Source of the DNA: Calothrix parasitica NIES-267
GTDB taxonomy: Bacteria > Cyanobacteriota > Cyanobacteriia > Cyanobacteriales > Nostocaceae
Reading direction: 5' to 3'
NCBI RefSeq assembly: GCF_002368095.1
Contig: NZ_AP018227.1
Span: forward strand, 3,381,563 to 3,445,562
DNA: 64,000 nucleotides
The translations under genes were made by a program, and so were the position numbers. How positions within the stretch are numbered: position 1 is the stretch's first letter; each line of letters starts with the position of its first letter. Shown piece by piece: positions 1-9,320 of this stretch. The notes beneath the pieces are model-generated. The model was not told the DNA's origin. It did not search any database and saw nothing but the letters and a program-made list of their open reading frames with translations.

Positions 1-170
1 TTAAGGGGTAGCGATTCGCTACCGCAAGGAATAATCTTAAACCTAAAATTTTGCCCAATCTCCTCCTTCAAAAAGATAACAATCCAAAATTATAAACCTA
101 AAATCTAAAATCGAATAGCTCCAAAATACTCATTGCTGTAGTGTCCTTTTATTAACCTCTATATAGTTTA

Positions 171-491
171 CTATTCCGAGTTGTTTTCTTGCTCGTTTAA
201 TTGTGCATCTAATAAATTTAATCCGATAAGAACTCTTTCTTTGTCAGATAGATCCCCAATTATTTTACGAACTGGTGGTGGTAAAATTTTTGACAATGTT
301 GGTGTGGCTAGAATTTTGTCTTCCTCTGCTTGCTGTGGATTTTTCTGAACATCTATTACCTTTAAAGCATAAACTCCTTTGAATTCTTGCTCTAATATTG
401 TTTTTAGAGTTCTAAGCGCCTGTACTGAGTTTGGAGTGTTTCCTGATACATAAAGCTTCAGGACGTAGGTTTGACCATCTGGATGGTTCAT
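171..491 (-). CDS. kaiB: Circadian clock protein KaiB
   Basis: 106-residue protein of the thioredoxin-like, fold-switching KaiB family. It binds phosphorylated KaiC, sequesters KaiA and so drives the dephosphorylation phase of the cytoplasmic KaiABC oscillator. The family hallmarks are all visible: [18 protein letters not shown] near the N-terminus, [12 protein letters not shown] in the middle, and the ILATPTL and [11 protein letters not shown] segments. Length is normal for the family. It lies 127 bp downstream of kaiA on the same strand. KaiC normally follows and would lie beyond position 1, so the operon is cut by the window edge. Bases 1-170 are non-coding spacer. Identification is certain from sequence; function is known for the family. 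Confidence 0.97.
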   Translation of the reverse strand: MNHPDGQTYVLKLYVSGNTPNSVQALRTLKTILEQEFKGVYALKVIDVQKNPQQAEEDKILATPTLSKILPPPVRKIIGDLSDKERVLIGLNLLDAQLNEQENNSE

Positions 492-618
492 ACGCGTATC
501 TTGGGGTAGAAACTATTTATGAGAAGAAAAGGGGTAAATTTTAAACAGTATTTAAACAATAAATATTTATATTTCATCTATTTATCTTCTGATAAATAAC
601 AGAAAACATCAACCCGTC

Positions 619-963
619 TTATGTCTGAGAGCGTCGATACATTTCGCACAAGTGAGCTAACATATCAATCAATGTCAAACGATAATCAAGAAGTAATGAA
701 CTGTAATCATTTCTGCCTTCTATTTTTAACTGTTTGGAAAATTCATCGACTAACTCCATATGAATTTCGATTATTTGAGGCACGGGAATATTAATGCGAA
801 ATATTGTATGAATGAATTTATCGATTTTTTCTTTTTGAGTTATGTCATTGGTAAAGTATTTAATTAGTATTTGCCGGTACTCAGATTTTATTTGTTGCAA
901 AATTGCTGATTTTTGTTTTGCATCCATTTGCTCGAAAAGGAGCATCATTTCAGATTGTGACAT
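619..963 (-). CDS. kaiA: Circadian clock protein KaiA, short C-terminal-domain form
   Basis: 114-residue KaiA made up only of the C-terminal helical dimerisation and KaiC-binding domain; the signature SEYRQILIKYF and the DYRLTLIDMLAHLCEMYRR end are visible. In Synechococcus, KaiA has an extra N-terminal pseudo-receiver domain. Nothing resembling it is found in the 960 bp upstream, so this is the truncated form known from Nostoc-type cyanobacteria rather than a broken gene. The domain stimulates KaiC autophosphorylation by capturing the KaiC tail. It is first in the kaiA-kaiB(-kaiC) operon and divergent from the hybrid kinase at 1923. Start is the ATG in a SQSEMMLLFEQMD context. Confidence 0.95.
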   Translation of the reverse strand: MSQSEMMLLFEQMDAKQKSAILQQIKSEYRQILIKYFTNDITQKEKIDKFIHTIFRINIPVPQIIEIHMELVDEFSKQLKIEGRNDYSSLLLDYRLTLIDMLAHLCEMYRRSQT

Positions 964-1922
964 CTAACTACATATCCGATTTTCCCTATGGTTATTCATT
1001 CATCTAAAATTACATATAGCCTTTTTGGTCATTTAGAAAAAGGAAGTCGTAATTTTATTTCTCAGCCAATTATCCGATTGTAAATCAGGTAATATAACTT
1101 TGGATTGTGATGACATAAATTCAGTGGTAAGAGCATTGCGGAATATCATATTAAGTCATACATATTTTTATCGTTATCCTTGAACTAGAAAAATATTTGT
1201 TGAAAGCAGCGAAACTTATCTACTTATTTAGGAAAAAACATTTAAAGCATACTATTGTTTATCGACATAATCTCCTTTTTAGGATTGCTGAAAATTGGAA
1301 TTCATTTAATTATTTAATCAAGCACAATACATCGCTTTCAATTGATAATACTTTCTCTGAGAAAGTAGGTATAAAAAACTAATTAGACATAACAATAATT
1401 TATATAAATTTTTCATGCTGATGCTATTGTTTTTTCAGTTAGTAAGCTCTATGCTAGAGTTAAGCATTAAGGAATACTTTAGCTAAAAAAGAATAATTTT
1501 AATCTTTGAAGTTTGCGGATTAATAAGATAGATGAAGTTAGTTTAAAAAATGTCGTAATTTGAATCATTATAATTACTAAAGATTTTTAGTGAAATTTTG
1601 GAGTAATAATTGTCTTAATACCTGCTATCAGATGCATTCTGGTATTGACTCCCAAGGGACGCAAGTAATTGCCTCCTAAGTGTATCCGCTGGCAGTAAAG
1701 GGAGAAACCGCCGCACCAACAACTCTTGTAAGGTAAGTAGGCTCCCGCGAGATCAAGCTCCATGGCTTGCATCAAGCATGGAGTTTCGGTAAAAATCACC
1801 CTGTAATTGTTATCGCCTTTTTTAAGTATCAAGTCAAAGCAGACGACTTTTAAAAGGTACAAGACAAGCAGTGAGTTAGTGATGCCGGATGCTTCCGAAG
1901 GAAGAATAACTCCAGAAGGCAT
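964..1922. other. Long kaiA/kinase divergent intergenic region
   Basis: About 960 bp between divergent kaiA and the kinase gene. It is AT-rich over 1000-1590 and less so over 1600-1920. It must hold the kai promoter and the kinase promoter. Two small open frames (a 61-codon TTG-start frame at 1197 and a 111-codon reverse frame at 1587-1922) have no recognisable family and are not called. No convincing hairpin or operator was seen. Confidence 0.5.
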
Positions 1923-4900
1923 ATGTCAATTCAACATTACCCGCTTTACGAGTTTATAACTAAAGTACATTGTTGCTACGAAACTACTTCTGTAAAAGAA
2001 GTGCTGTCTTTTTTTGAACAAGACCAGCACCCTCGGCAACTAGTAGTACTCAACGAGCAACATATTCCTCTTTGTTTGCTCGATGCAACGAACCTGCTAG
2101 CACTTGTAATCTCTGGAAAACAGGACGAGCTAGGAAACACACACTTTGATGATTGGGATCTACCAATCTCTTGTTTAGATGAGGAATTTATCCAACCAGT
2201 CCAAACCTTAAGCTCATCTTTAAGTTTAGAGCAATTTGGTGCCAAATTGCGTAATCGAAAACTGCCAGTAAACTCTCAAAATTGGTTACTGGTAGATGAA
2301 TATGGCAAATTTTTAGGTATTTTAGATAGTTGTAAGCTATTAAGACAGTTCGCTTTTTCCAAGAGCAAAAACGAAGTTGCAGCTACTTTAGGTCAAGTAG
2401 AGATAGGATATCAACAAGCGGGTAGTTCTATTTCGGTTCTTCCTAGAAATCTGAGAACCAATATCAATTCGGATAATTATCAGGGTATCAGCTATGCGGA
2501 TGCCAAGCATCAAATTCACGATAACGAGAATCGCGGTACAGATCGGCTTGAGTATAAATATGTAGCACAGTTACTCAAGAGACTTCCTTGGGCTTTAATG
2601 TTAGAAACGGATACTAAAGAAGTAGTATCGCGAAATCAGCTTTGGTACGAACAGCTTGGTGAATTAAGGGACCCCCAAGGTTTGAAAGAACTTTGGGAAA
2701 ATACAATTGAAGGGAATTTGGTTTCACAAGCAGATGCTGTGAATCCCGAGTTAAACCAATCAGCAAGTCCTACTTTACACCGCTGTTTTATCGATAGCGA
2801 ACCGGGTAGTTGCGTCTGTGTTGTAAAAATGCAGACAGGAGAAGAAAAAGTTTGGCGATTTGCCAAAATACCTGTAGAAAGTACCGATACAGACCTCCAC
2901 GAATTAAAGCATCAGGAAATAACAGAAAACGGTAAATTGTGGCTAGTTCTGGCTACTGATATTACCGAACAGCAACAGTTAACTCAAGAATTAGCAGCGA
3001 AAAACGCCGATTTAATTCAGCTTAATCGTTTAAAGGATGAATTTTTAGCTTGTATTAGTCATGAATTAAAAACTCCTTTAACAGCAGTCTTAGGATTATC
3101 CCGTTTGCTATCCGACCAGCAGTTAGGAAAACTCAACGATAGACAAGCACGGTACGCTCAACTAATTCATCAAAGCGGTCGTCATTTGATGAGCGTCGTT
3201 AACGATATTTTAGATTTAACCCGCATGGAAACAGGTCAAATGACCTTGACCCCCGTCAAAGTTAATATCAAAAACGTTTGCGATCGCGCTTTGAAAGAAG
3301 CGAAAGCGATTCACGCTCAAACAACTAAAGCGAAAGAATCGGATTTAGACGAAGAGTATCAGTTTACTCTGGATATAGAGTCAGGATTAGAAGAAATTAT
3401 TGCCGACGAACTGCGTTTGCGTCAAATGCTGGTTCATTTGCTGTCCAACGCTTATAAATTTACTTCTAGTGGTGGTGAAATTGGTTTACAGATAAATAGT
3501 TGGGAAGGTTGGATAGCTTTTACAGTTTGGGATACGGGTATTGGTATTGCTGATAGTCAACAACATTTGATATTTCAAAAGTTCCAGCAGTTGGAAAATC
3601 CTCTGACTCGTCAGCACGAAGGAACGGGTTTGGGTTTAGTATTAACTAGAGCACTAGCTCGACTTCATGGTGGTGATGTCAGCTTTTTATCTAGGGAAGG
3701 TTCGGGAAGCCAATTTACACTGCTTTTACCTCCATCTCCTCCTCATAAAATGGTCGGGGAAATCGGTTTAAGCGATACAGAAGGATATTTACAAGCAAAA
3801 GACCTAGAAATTACAGGGGATAGACCATTACGTAGCTCTCCTTCTCTTAAGGAATTATCTGTAGAGAATCTTCCTATTTCTACAAAAAATTTATTATCTT
3901 CTAATAATCAAGATTCTATTCACAAGCTACAAACTTTTCCTAACAGTTTGGTATTAGTTGTAGAAACAGTAGCTAGATATATAGATGATTTTACCAGACA
4001 TCTTAGAACTTTAGGATATAGAGTCGTAGTAGCTCGTTCTGGGTGCGAAGCATTAGAAAAAGCTCGAAGATTACAACCCAAAGCTATTTTTATTAATCCC
4101 TTGCTACCCATACTTTCGGGTTGGGACGTATTAACATTAATAAAATCGGATGCTGCAACTCGGGATATTCCCATGATTGTGACAGCTAGTGCAGCAGAAA
4201 AAGAGCAAGCATTTGGCAAACGCGCCGATTATTTTCTTAGTTTACCAGTACAGTATCAAGCCTTAGCGGGGTTATTAGAAACTCTATGCGATATACCCGA
4301 AGAAAAGCCAACAGATATTAAAAACTGTAATACCCTCGAAGCAAAAATCCCGTTAAGGATATTGAGATTAGTTGAACCCGAAGTAGAATCATTAAGTTAT
4401 GATGCATCTTTAGGAAAACATCGAGTTATAGAAGCAGATGACTTAGAACAAGCACAACTTTTAGCTCGTGTTTGGAAGTTTGATGTGGCTTTGTTAGATG
4501 TAGAAATGCCTATAGCTGAAACTTATTTAGAAAAAATTGGTAAAAGTAAATCTTTAGCGTCTTTACCTTTAGTAACTCGTAACGTCGAAACAACGCAAGC
4601 AGCATCAAAGATTAATAGTCTATCGGTATTTCCTTGTTTAACGCAATTAGGGAAACACAACAATATTGATAAAGAAAAAGCACCGACTTTACTATCAGTA
4701 TTACAAATTGCTGCTGGTGTATGTTGTCCTCCAAACATTTTAGTTGTTGATTTGAACATAATTCCCGATTTACCAGGAACAGTAATAGATTCTAAAATAA
4801 AGGAAACGAAGAAAAACAATCGTAAAGCAACTAGTTTACCCTGTAGTTCAAAACTTCCTTGTCCATTAAATGACGAAGAAATTCAGACAAATCGTCCAAC

Positions 4901-5255
4901 GGAATGGTTTCAAGCTTTAGTTCAATACCTACAAACAGCGGGTTTCAAAGCAGCCATTTGTAATACTTGGGAAGAACTTTTGCAATTGCTACGTCACGAA
5001 AGTGTCGATTTACTGTTGATTTGCTTGGGAGAATCAACCATAGAGATAAAAATTCAATCGGTAATAGAAATCTTAGAAAAAAAGGCTTTGGATTTACCAC
5101 CACTGCTACTACTCGACCAAGGATTAAATTCCAATCAAATAGAATTAGAAAAATCCGAAAAGTCACCAAATATTAGTACGCAAGTTTTGCCTCGTTCAAT
5201 TTCTATGGAAAATCTATTAACTAGAATTAATCAAGCTTTGTCAATTAATAATTAA
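1923..5255 (+). CDS. Hybrid sensor histidine kinase with CBS, PAS and three degenerate receiver domains
   Basis: 1110-residue soluble hybrid kinase with no membrane segment. Order: CBS-like pair (about 5-145), linker, PAS/PAC (about 215-355), HisKA with phospho-acceptor His380 in SHELKTPLTAVLGL, HATPase_c with the N box LLSNAYKF, G1 DTGIGI and G2 GTGLGL (about 480-605), then three receiver-like modules. The first (about 680-795) has Asn725 (FINPLLP) where the phosphorylated Asp belongs. The second (about 815-915) keeps LLDVEMP with Asp859 but lacks the acidic pair at its start. The third (about 985-1105) lacks the site altogether. It is divergent from kaiA, so a clock input or output role is plausible but inferred. 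Its last codons run into repeat DNA. Confidence 0.85.
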   Translation: MSIQHYPLYEFITKVHCCYETTSVKEVLSFFEQDQHPRQLVVLNEQHIPLCLLDATNLLALVISGKQDELGNTHFDDWDLPISCLDEEFIQPVQTLSSSLSLEQFGAKLRNRKLPVNSQNWLLVDEYGKFLGILDSCKLLRQFAFSKSKNEVAATLGQVEIGYQQAGSSISVLPRNLRTNINSDNYQGISYADAKHQIHDNENRGTDRLEYKYVAQLLKRLPWALMLETDTKEVVSRNQLWYEQLGELRDPQGLKELWENTIEGNLVSQADAVNPELNQSASPTLHRCFIDSEPGSCVCVVKMQTGEEKVWRFAKIPVESTDTDLHELKHQEITENGKLWLVLATDITEQQQLTQELAAKNADLIQLNRLKDEFLACISHELKTPLTAVLGLSRLLSDQQLGKLNDRQARYAQLIHQSGRHLMSVVNDILDLTRMETGQMTLTPVKVNIKNVCDRALKEAKAIHAQTTKAKESDLDEEYQFTLDIESGLEEIIADELRLRQMLVHLLSNAYKFTSSGGEIGLQINSWEGWIAFTVWDTGIGIADSQQHLIFQKFQQLENPLTRQHEGTGLGLVLTRALARLHGGDVSFLSREGSGSQFTLLLPPSPPHKMVGEIGLSDTEGYLQAKDLEITGDRPLRSSPSLKELSVENLPISTKNLLSSNNQDSIHKLQTFPNSLVLVVETVARYIDDFTRHLRTLGYRVVVARSGCEALEKARRLQPKAIFINPLLPILSGWDVLTLIKSDAATRDIPMIVTASAAEKEQAFGKRADYFLSLPVQYQALAGLLETLCDIPEEKPTDIKNCNTLEAKIPLRILRLVEPEVESLSYDASLGKHRVIEADDLEQAQLLARVWKFDVALLDVEMPIAETYLEKIGKSKSLASLPLVTRNVETTQAASKINSLSVFPCLTQLGKHNNIDKEKAPTLLSVLQIAAGVCCPPNILVVDLNIIPDLPGTVIDSKIKETKKNNRKATSLPCSSKLPCPLNDEEIQTNRPTEWFQALVQYLQTAGFKAAICNTWEELLQLLRHESVDLLLICLGESTIEIKIQSVIEILEKKALDLPPLLLLDQGLNSNQIELEKSEKSPNISTQVLPRSISMENLLTRINQALSINN

Positions 5256-5326
5256 CAGCGAACAGTTATCAATTCACAATTAATAATTAATAATGAATAA
5301 TTAATTATTAGCTGTAGGTTGGGTTG

Positions 5327-5420
5327 AAAGGGAAGCATCTCAATGAAGATAAAAATATAATTTTGTAGTGCGTTAACGCACTATAAAAGATAAATTTACA
5401 TATCTGAGATGCTCCCGTTT
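5327..5420. repeat. Palindromic MITE-like element
   Basis: Imperfect terminal inverted repeats (left GGGAAGCATCTCA; the right end read in reverse gives CGGGAGCATCTCA) flank a perfect central palindrome, TAGTGCGTTAACGCACTA. There is no coding capacity. It lies next to a second element at 5439. The rest of 5256-5796 has no gene. Confidence 0.6.
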
Positions 5421-5438
5421 AAAGTGTTGAAACTCAAC

Positions 5439-5546
5439 ATATAGCAGTTTTCAGTTGGATAGAATACATCCCTCTCCAAGATATCGGAGAGGGGCTGGGG
5501 GTCAGGTCTATCAAAGTGTATTGCACTCAACCGAAAAGCGCTATAT
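5439..5546. repeat. 108-bp MITE-like element, empty-site copy
   Basis: Begins ATATAGCAGTTTTCAGTTG; its right end read in reverse is ATATAGCGCTTTTCGGTTG, 16 of 19 positions matching. A central hairpin (CCCTCTCC ... GGAGAGGGG) is visible. The same element occurs in opposite orientation at 31415-31675, where it carries an insertion, so this copy shows the uninterrupted form. Confidence 0.75.
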
Positions 5547-5767
5547 TAGAATTATAGGAATGGCTGCAACCGGTACATTCTCTCGTAAGATGCTGTGACA
5601 CTTTGATTCCTACCCGAACGTAGAAATAAGGTATTCAATGTCACGCACCAACCGCATATTATGACAATTGCGTAATTCCTGAATTAATTAAACTTTATCA
5701 ATTAATAATTAGTAGAGAATAGTTAGTAATGTTAGGTTGCGCTTTGGTTAACCCAACCTACGAAGAG

Positions 5768-5822
5768 AATAACTGTTAACTGTTAACTGATAACTGTTAA
5801 CTGTTAACTGATAACTGTTCGC
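5768..5822. repeat. STRR heptamer tract (TTAACTG/ATAACTG)
   Basis: Run of TTAACTG and ATAACTG heptamers at the 3' end of the glycosyltransferase gene. The tract enters the reading frame, so the final residues of that protein (LSVNS) are encoded by repeat DNA. Confidence 0.85.
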
Positions 5823-7617
5823 TGATTATGACTCGAATCAAACCATATGCTTGTTTTTCGGCTAACTTTTCATATTCAGTTGGTTCTAGACCCAATTTAG
5901 GAAACCTTCTTGGTTCTGCTAATACTAATATTGAGTCAGATTTTGCTTCATTTTTAATATAATCTGCTGCTTTCCGGTTAGTTTTAATATAATTAATTTT
6001 ACTTTCAGCATAAAAAGCAACGCTAGGCTTTTTAAAGCCAACCATTACTATTTCTTCTCCAGGTTCTTTTATCTGTGCTGCTAATTGCGATAGTTGCTTT
6101 AAAGGTAGCTGACGACTAGCATCCGAGACAAATAGAGCAGGAGTTAGAACCAATACAGTGAATGCAGAAAATGCTAATAAGTTGATACCGATTAAATGTA
6201 AATAACGACGACGTATTAAGAAAATTGCAATAATTACAGCCGCAGCTACCCAAATAATTCCTCCCAAAACTGGTAAATTGGATCTTTGCAGCATTTGTTG
6301 AAAATTCGGTGCTGCTGGGTCGGGACCAATTAATTTAGTAACCTCAAAAAAGGCAAATCCTACTGCTGAAATAAAGATTACGTTGAAACATCCGCTTGCT
6401 TGCATTAAAGGTGAAGAAAGAAAAACTGGAGATACAGAAGATTGGGAAATCTTTTTCACATTCTCAGTACCTTTATCTACTATTAAATCACTCCACAATA
6501 ACGCGATTAAAATACCAGCGGCTGGCATTAATGGTAATACATAGCTGGGAAGCTTAGTAACGGCAATTGTAAAAAAGCTAAAAACACCAATAAACCACCA
6601 AAAAGCAAATAAACTAAGTTGTTGAGAGCGTTCCGTAGATATCCAGGCTTTACGCTGCCAAAACTTCAGTCTTATCATTGCAGCAGGTAAGTAAACCGCA
6701 TAGGGAGCAAAACCAACCGCTACAACTATAAAGTAAAAGTACCAAGGAGCGGAATGTCCGTTTACAACATCCGTAAACCGCTCAACATTATGTAAACCGA
6801 AAAACGAATCAATAAAATTCCAACCATTTTCCCAAGTTACCAATGCATACCAGGGAACTGACACCGCAGCAATAACAAATAAACCTCGTATCAGATGAAT
6901 TTCTTTGACTACCTGCCAAAAATTTCCTAGATAAACTAAAAATAGAAAAATAATAAAACCGGGTAAAACAATACCCACAGGTCCTTTAGTTAAAATAGCT
7001 AAACCAATTAATACATAAAAAGCAAAATACCAACGTGCTTTGAAAATAGATTCCGCAGGTTGGGAATATCCGTGGAAAAAGCATAGCAAAGCCGAACACA
7101 TGCATCCGGTGAGTAGCATATCCGAAACACCTATTCGACCCCAAGCAATCATTTCCGGGTTCAAAGCTATCACAGCAGCACCCAGACCAGCAGTTAACCA
7201 ACGTCGAGAAGGACGAAAAACCCCCTGCAAATCGTCTCTTTTAATTTGCTGCCAATGTAGAGTATAAAATGCCAAACCAACCAAACCCAAAGCCGAAATG
7301 GCAGAAGGTAAGCGTACAGCCCATTCATTCACCCCAAAAATCGTGTAAGCTATTGCCTGAGACCAGTAAATCAAAGCGGGTTTATCGAAACGAGTTTCCC
7401 CATTAAAATAAGGTGTAATCCAATCACCCGTAACATACATCTGACGAGAAGCTTCCGCAAACAGCGGTTCAGTCTCATCAATCAAGCTAAAATTTCCCAA
7501 ATCCCAAAAAAAAGCAATTCCCGAAACCAAAATTACCCATAAAATTGATAACCCCACAAAAAGAACCGCACGCTTTGACTTATTCTTCCACCAATGCTTG
7601 GAAACACTTTGAATCAT
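5797..7617 (-). CDS. Family 39 glycosyltransferase (ArnT/PMT-like), integral membrane
   Basis: 606-residue polytopic membrane protein of the dolichyl-phosphate-mannose/ArnT type, which moves a sugar from a polyprenyl-phosphate carrier to a lipid or protein acceptor on the outer face of the membrane. Evidence: a first TM helix at about 17-37, then the family signature with the catalytic-type acidic pair in LIDETEPLFAEASRQM, followed by GDWITPYFNGETRFDKPAL, about ten further hydrophobic helices, and a soluble C-terminal part from about 510. The acceptor cannot be predicted. The gene stands alone between repeat-filled spacers. Its C-terminal LSVNS is encoded by an STRR, so the original tail may have been different. 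Confidence 0.85.
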   Translation of the reverse strand: MIQSVSKHWWKNKSKRAVLFVGLSILWVILVSGIAFFWDLGNFSLIDETEPLFAEASRQMYVTGDWITPYFNGETRFDKPALIYWSQAIAYTIFGVNEWAVRLPSAISALGLVGLAFYTLHWQQIKRDDLQGVFRPSRRWLTAGLGAAVIALNPEMIAWGRIGVSDMLLTGCMCSALLCFFHGYSQPAESIFKARWYFAFYVLIGLAILTKGPVGIVLPGFIIFLFLVYLGNFWQVVKEIHLIRGLFVIAAVSVPWYALVTWENGWNFIDSFFGLHNVERFTDVVNGHSAPWYFYFIVVAVGFAPYAVYLPAAMIRLKFWQRKAWISTERSQQLSLFAFWWFIGVFSFFTIAVTKLPSYVLPLMPAAGILIALLWSDLIVDKGTENVKKISQSSVSPVFLSSPLMQASGCFNVIFISAVGFAFFEVTKLIGPDPAAPNFQQMLQRSNLPVLGGIIWVAAAVIIAIFLIRRRYLHLIGINLLAFSAFTVLVLTPALFVSDASRQLPLKQLSQLAAQIKEPGEEIVMVGFKKPSVAFYAESKINYIKTNRKAADYIKNEAKSDSILVLAEPRRFPKLGLEPTEYEKLAEKQAYGLIRVIISEQLSVNS

Positions 7618-7739
7618 CAGTTTATAATCAGTAAGACACTAGTTATTAGTCATTAATAATTGGTTGTTAGTCAATGATAAGAGACAACAATACCACTCCA
7701 CATTAAAATGACTCTGACAAAAATGCTCGGTTCCTTTCT

Positions 7740-7922
7740 TTTCAAGAGCGAGTAACCAGTAGTGAGTAGCGAGTAACTAGTAACGAGCAACAAATCCGAC
7801 TATTGTATAAATGCTTGAACAAGTCTGTGACAATAAAATAGAAGAATATAATTTACTTACTACTTGCTACTTACTACTTACTACTTGCTACTTGCTACTT
7901 ACTACTTACCACTAACAACTAA
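7740..7922. repeat. STRR tracts upstream of the Ycf20 gene
   Basis: Degenerate AGTAACC/AGTAGCG heptamers (7750-7790) and a denser TACTACT/TACTTGC tract (7855-7920) that ends directly at the start codon of the next gene. No clear Shine-Dalgarno sequence remains in front of that ATG. The 305-bp spacer has no other feature. Confidence 0.8.
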
Positions 7923-8255
7923 ATGCAAAACACTCGCTTAAATTCGCTATTCGATTTAATTGTCAGAAATCTAGCTCTATGGTTTCTTAATCCTTGGAGA
8001 AGAATATCGCTGTTAATGATTAGTTTTTTGTTCGGTTTTTTCATGGGAACCGTAGCTGCGACAACAGCAGGACAAAGAGCAGTTTTAGATATTGTTGTCG
8101 CTGCATTTTTAGTATTCTTGACGGAAGTTAGCAGTCGGATAGTTTATAGAAGACCACCCAAAGACAGACGGCTTCTCTGGGTGGAATCACTTAATTTTCT
8201 CAAGGTAGGGTTTATTTACAGCTTGTTTGTAGAAGCGTTTAAACTTGGTTCTTGA
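7923..8255 (+). CDS. ycf20: Ycf20 family protein (DUF565)
   Basis: 110-residue small membrane protein of the Ycf20/DUF565 family, conserved in cyanobacteria and plastids; in algae and plants related proteins have been linked to non-photochemical quenching. Two hydrophobic segments (about 28-47 and 53-70) contain FLFGFFMGTVAATTAGQRA, followed by the family-typical EVSSRIVYRRPP stretch and a final LNFLKVGFIYSLFVEAFKLGS. Length is normal. The ATG follows an STRR tract without an obvious ribosome site, so translation signals may be weak or leaderless. The biochemical role is unknown. Confidence 0.88.
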   Translation: MQNTRLNSLFDLIVRNLALWFLNPWRRISLLMISFLFGFFMGTVAATTAGQRAVLDIVVAAFLVFLTEVSSRIVYRRPPKDRRLLWVESLNFLKVGFIYSLFVEAFKLGS

Positions 8256-8291
8256 TGATTTTTCATTTCAATAACGAAGGTAAGAAAGCGA

Positions 8292-9191
8292 TTAAAACAT
8301 ATCCGGTGAAATATTTTTATCAAAGGTAACTATCATATTAGAAACTCTTACATCCAGAGGTTTAAAATTTGGATTATTTGAAGAGAATCTACTATCACCG
8401 GAAACAGCTTGATATGGTTTGGGGAACTTTTGAATTGTACTGTATTCTACATTAAGTCTTAAACCAAGTTTGTCTTTGTATTTAGATAAATTGGTATTTT
8501 CTAAATAAACAAAACCGCCGTTATCCCAACCAAATCCGTTTAGTTCAAACTTACCTAATACATCTTTTACTCCATTAATAGAAGTTCCGATACCAAGACT
8601 ATCAAGAGTTTTCCACTGACGACCAAAACCGGAAACATGACTAATTTTACTACGACTTTCATCAGTCCAAAAAATTGTCAAAGCACCTGGTGTCGTTGAA
8701 TTAACTTTGGTAACTGGAAATGAAACTGTACCTTCTCCTCGCAAAACTACATCATCTTTTAGATTAGTTTCACCATAAAGTTCCACTAAATCCGCACGTT
8801 TAGTATCACCAGTAATAAGACCAATACGCTTTCCTGGAATGATAAAAGTATCGTTTACTGGTTTCAAATGATTAGTTTCTGGAACAGGTTGGTATTGAGG
8901 TGAACTAGTTTGTGAATTATTCGTGTTTCCAGAATTTGCTGCTACAGATTGCTTTTGAGGTAAATTAGTTGGTGAATTATTGACGGTCACAGGTTCTGGT
9001 TGAGATGAATTGCTTTGCGAATTACCCGTGTTTTGTTCCTCTATCGTTACAGGATTTGAGGGTTGAGTTGCTACTTGTGAATTTTCTTCTCCTACGGGAT
9101 TGCTTGATACGGGATTAGAAGTATTATTATCCGAGCAAGCTACAGTTAAAACCAAAACCGCAATCGCAAGAAACTTATTTATTGAAATCAT
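8292..9191 (-). CDS. Secreted lipoprotein with low-complexity linker
   Basis: 299-residue predicted lipoprotein. The N-terminal hydrophobic helix ends in a lipobox, LTVACSD (Cys19). A Ser/Asn/Gln/Pro-rich linker runs to about residue 110, then a compact domain begins with the block FIIPGKRIGLITGDTKRADL and continues through LKDDVVLRGEGTVSFPVTKVN to an end near ISPDMF. The globular part is closely similar to the next gene (9321-9986), which lacks the linker; the two are tandem paralogs in the same orientation. No known family is recognised. It probably sits on the outer face of the plasma membrane or in the outer membrane, with the linker spanning part of the peptidoglycan. Confidence 0.75.
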   Translation of the reverse strand: MISINKFLAIAVLVLTVACSDNNTSNPVSSNPVGEENSQVATQPSNPVTIEEQNTGNSQSNSSQPEPVTVNNSPTNLPQKQSVAANSGNTNNSQTSSPQYQPVPETNHLKPVNDTFIIPGKRIGLITGDTKRADLVELYGETNLKDDVVLRGEGTVSFPVTKVNSTTPGALTIFWTDESRSKISHVSGFGRQWKTLDSLGIGTSINGVKDVLGKFELNGFGWDNGGFVYLENTNLSKYKDKLGLRLNVEYSTIQKFPKPYQAVSGDSRFSSNNPNFKPLDVRVSNMIVTFDKNISPDMF

Positions 9192-9320
9192 TTATATGCC
9201 TTATACCAATTAGTAATTACAAATACATAAAAGTCTGTTCTACTTGAGACTTCCTGAGTAAGGGAACTGATTCCTGAAAGTTGTAATTATCTCTAAATAT
9301 TCTTTATTTAGAGTTATTAA

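Noticed and set aside
1197-1382. 61-codon frame
   Set aside because: TTG start, no family, AT-rich composition typical of chance frames.
1587-1922. 111-codon minus-strand frame between kaiA and the kinase
   Set aside because: No recognisable domain or ribosome site; it ends against the kinase start and probably is leader DNA.
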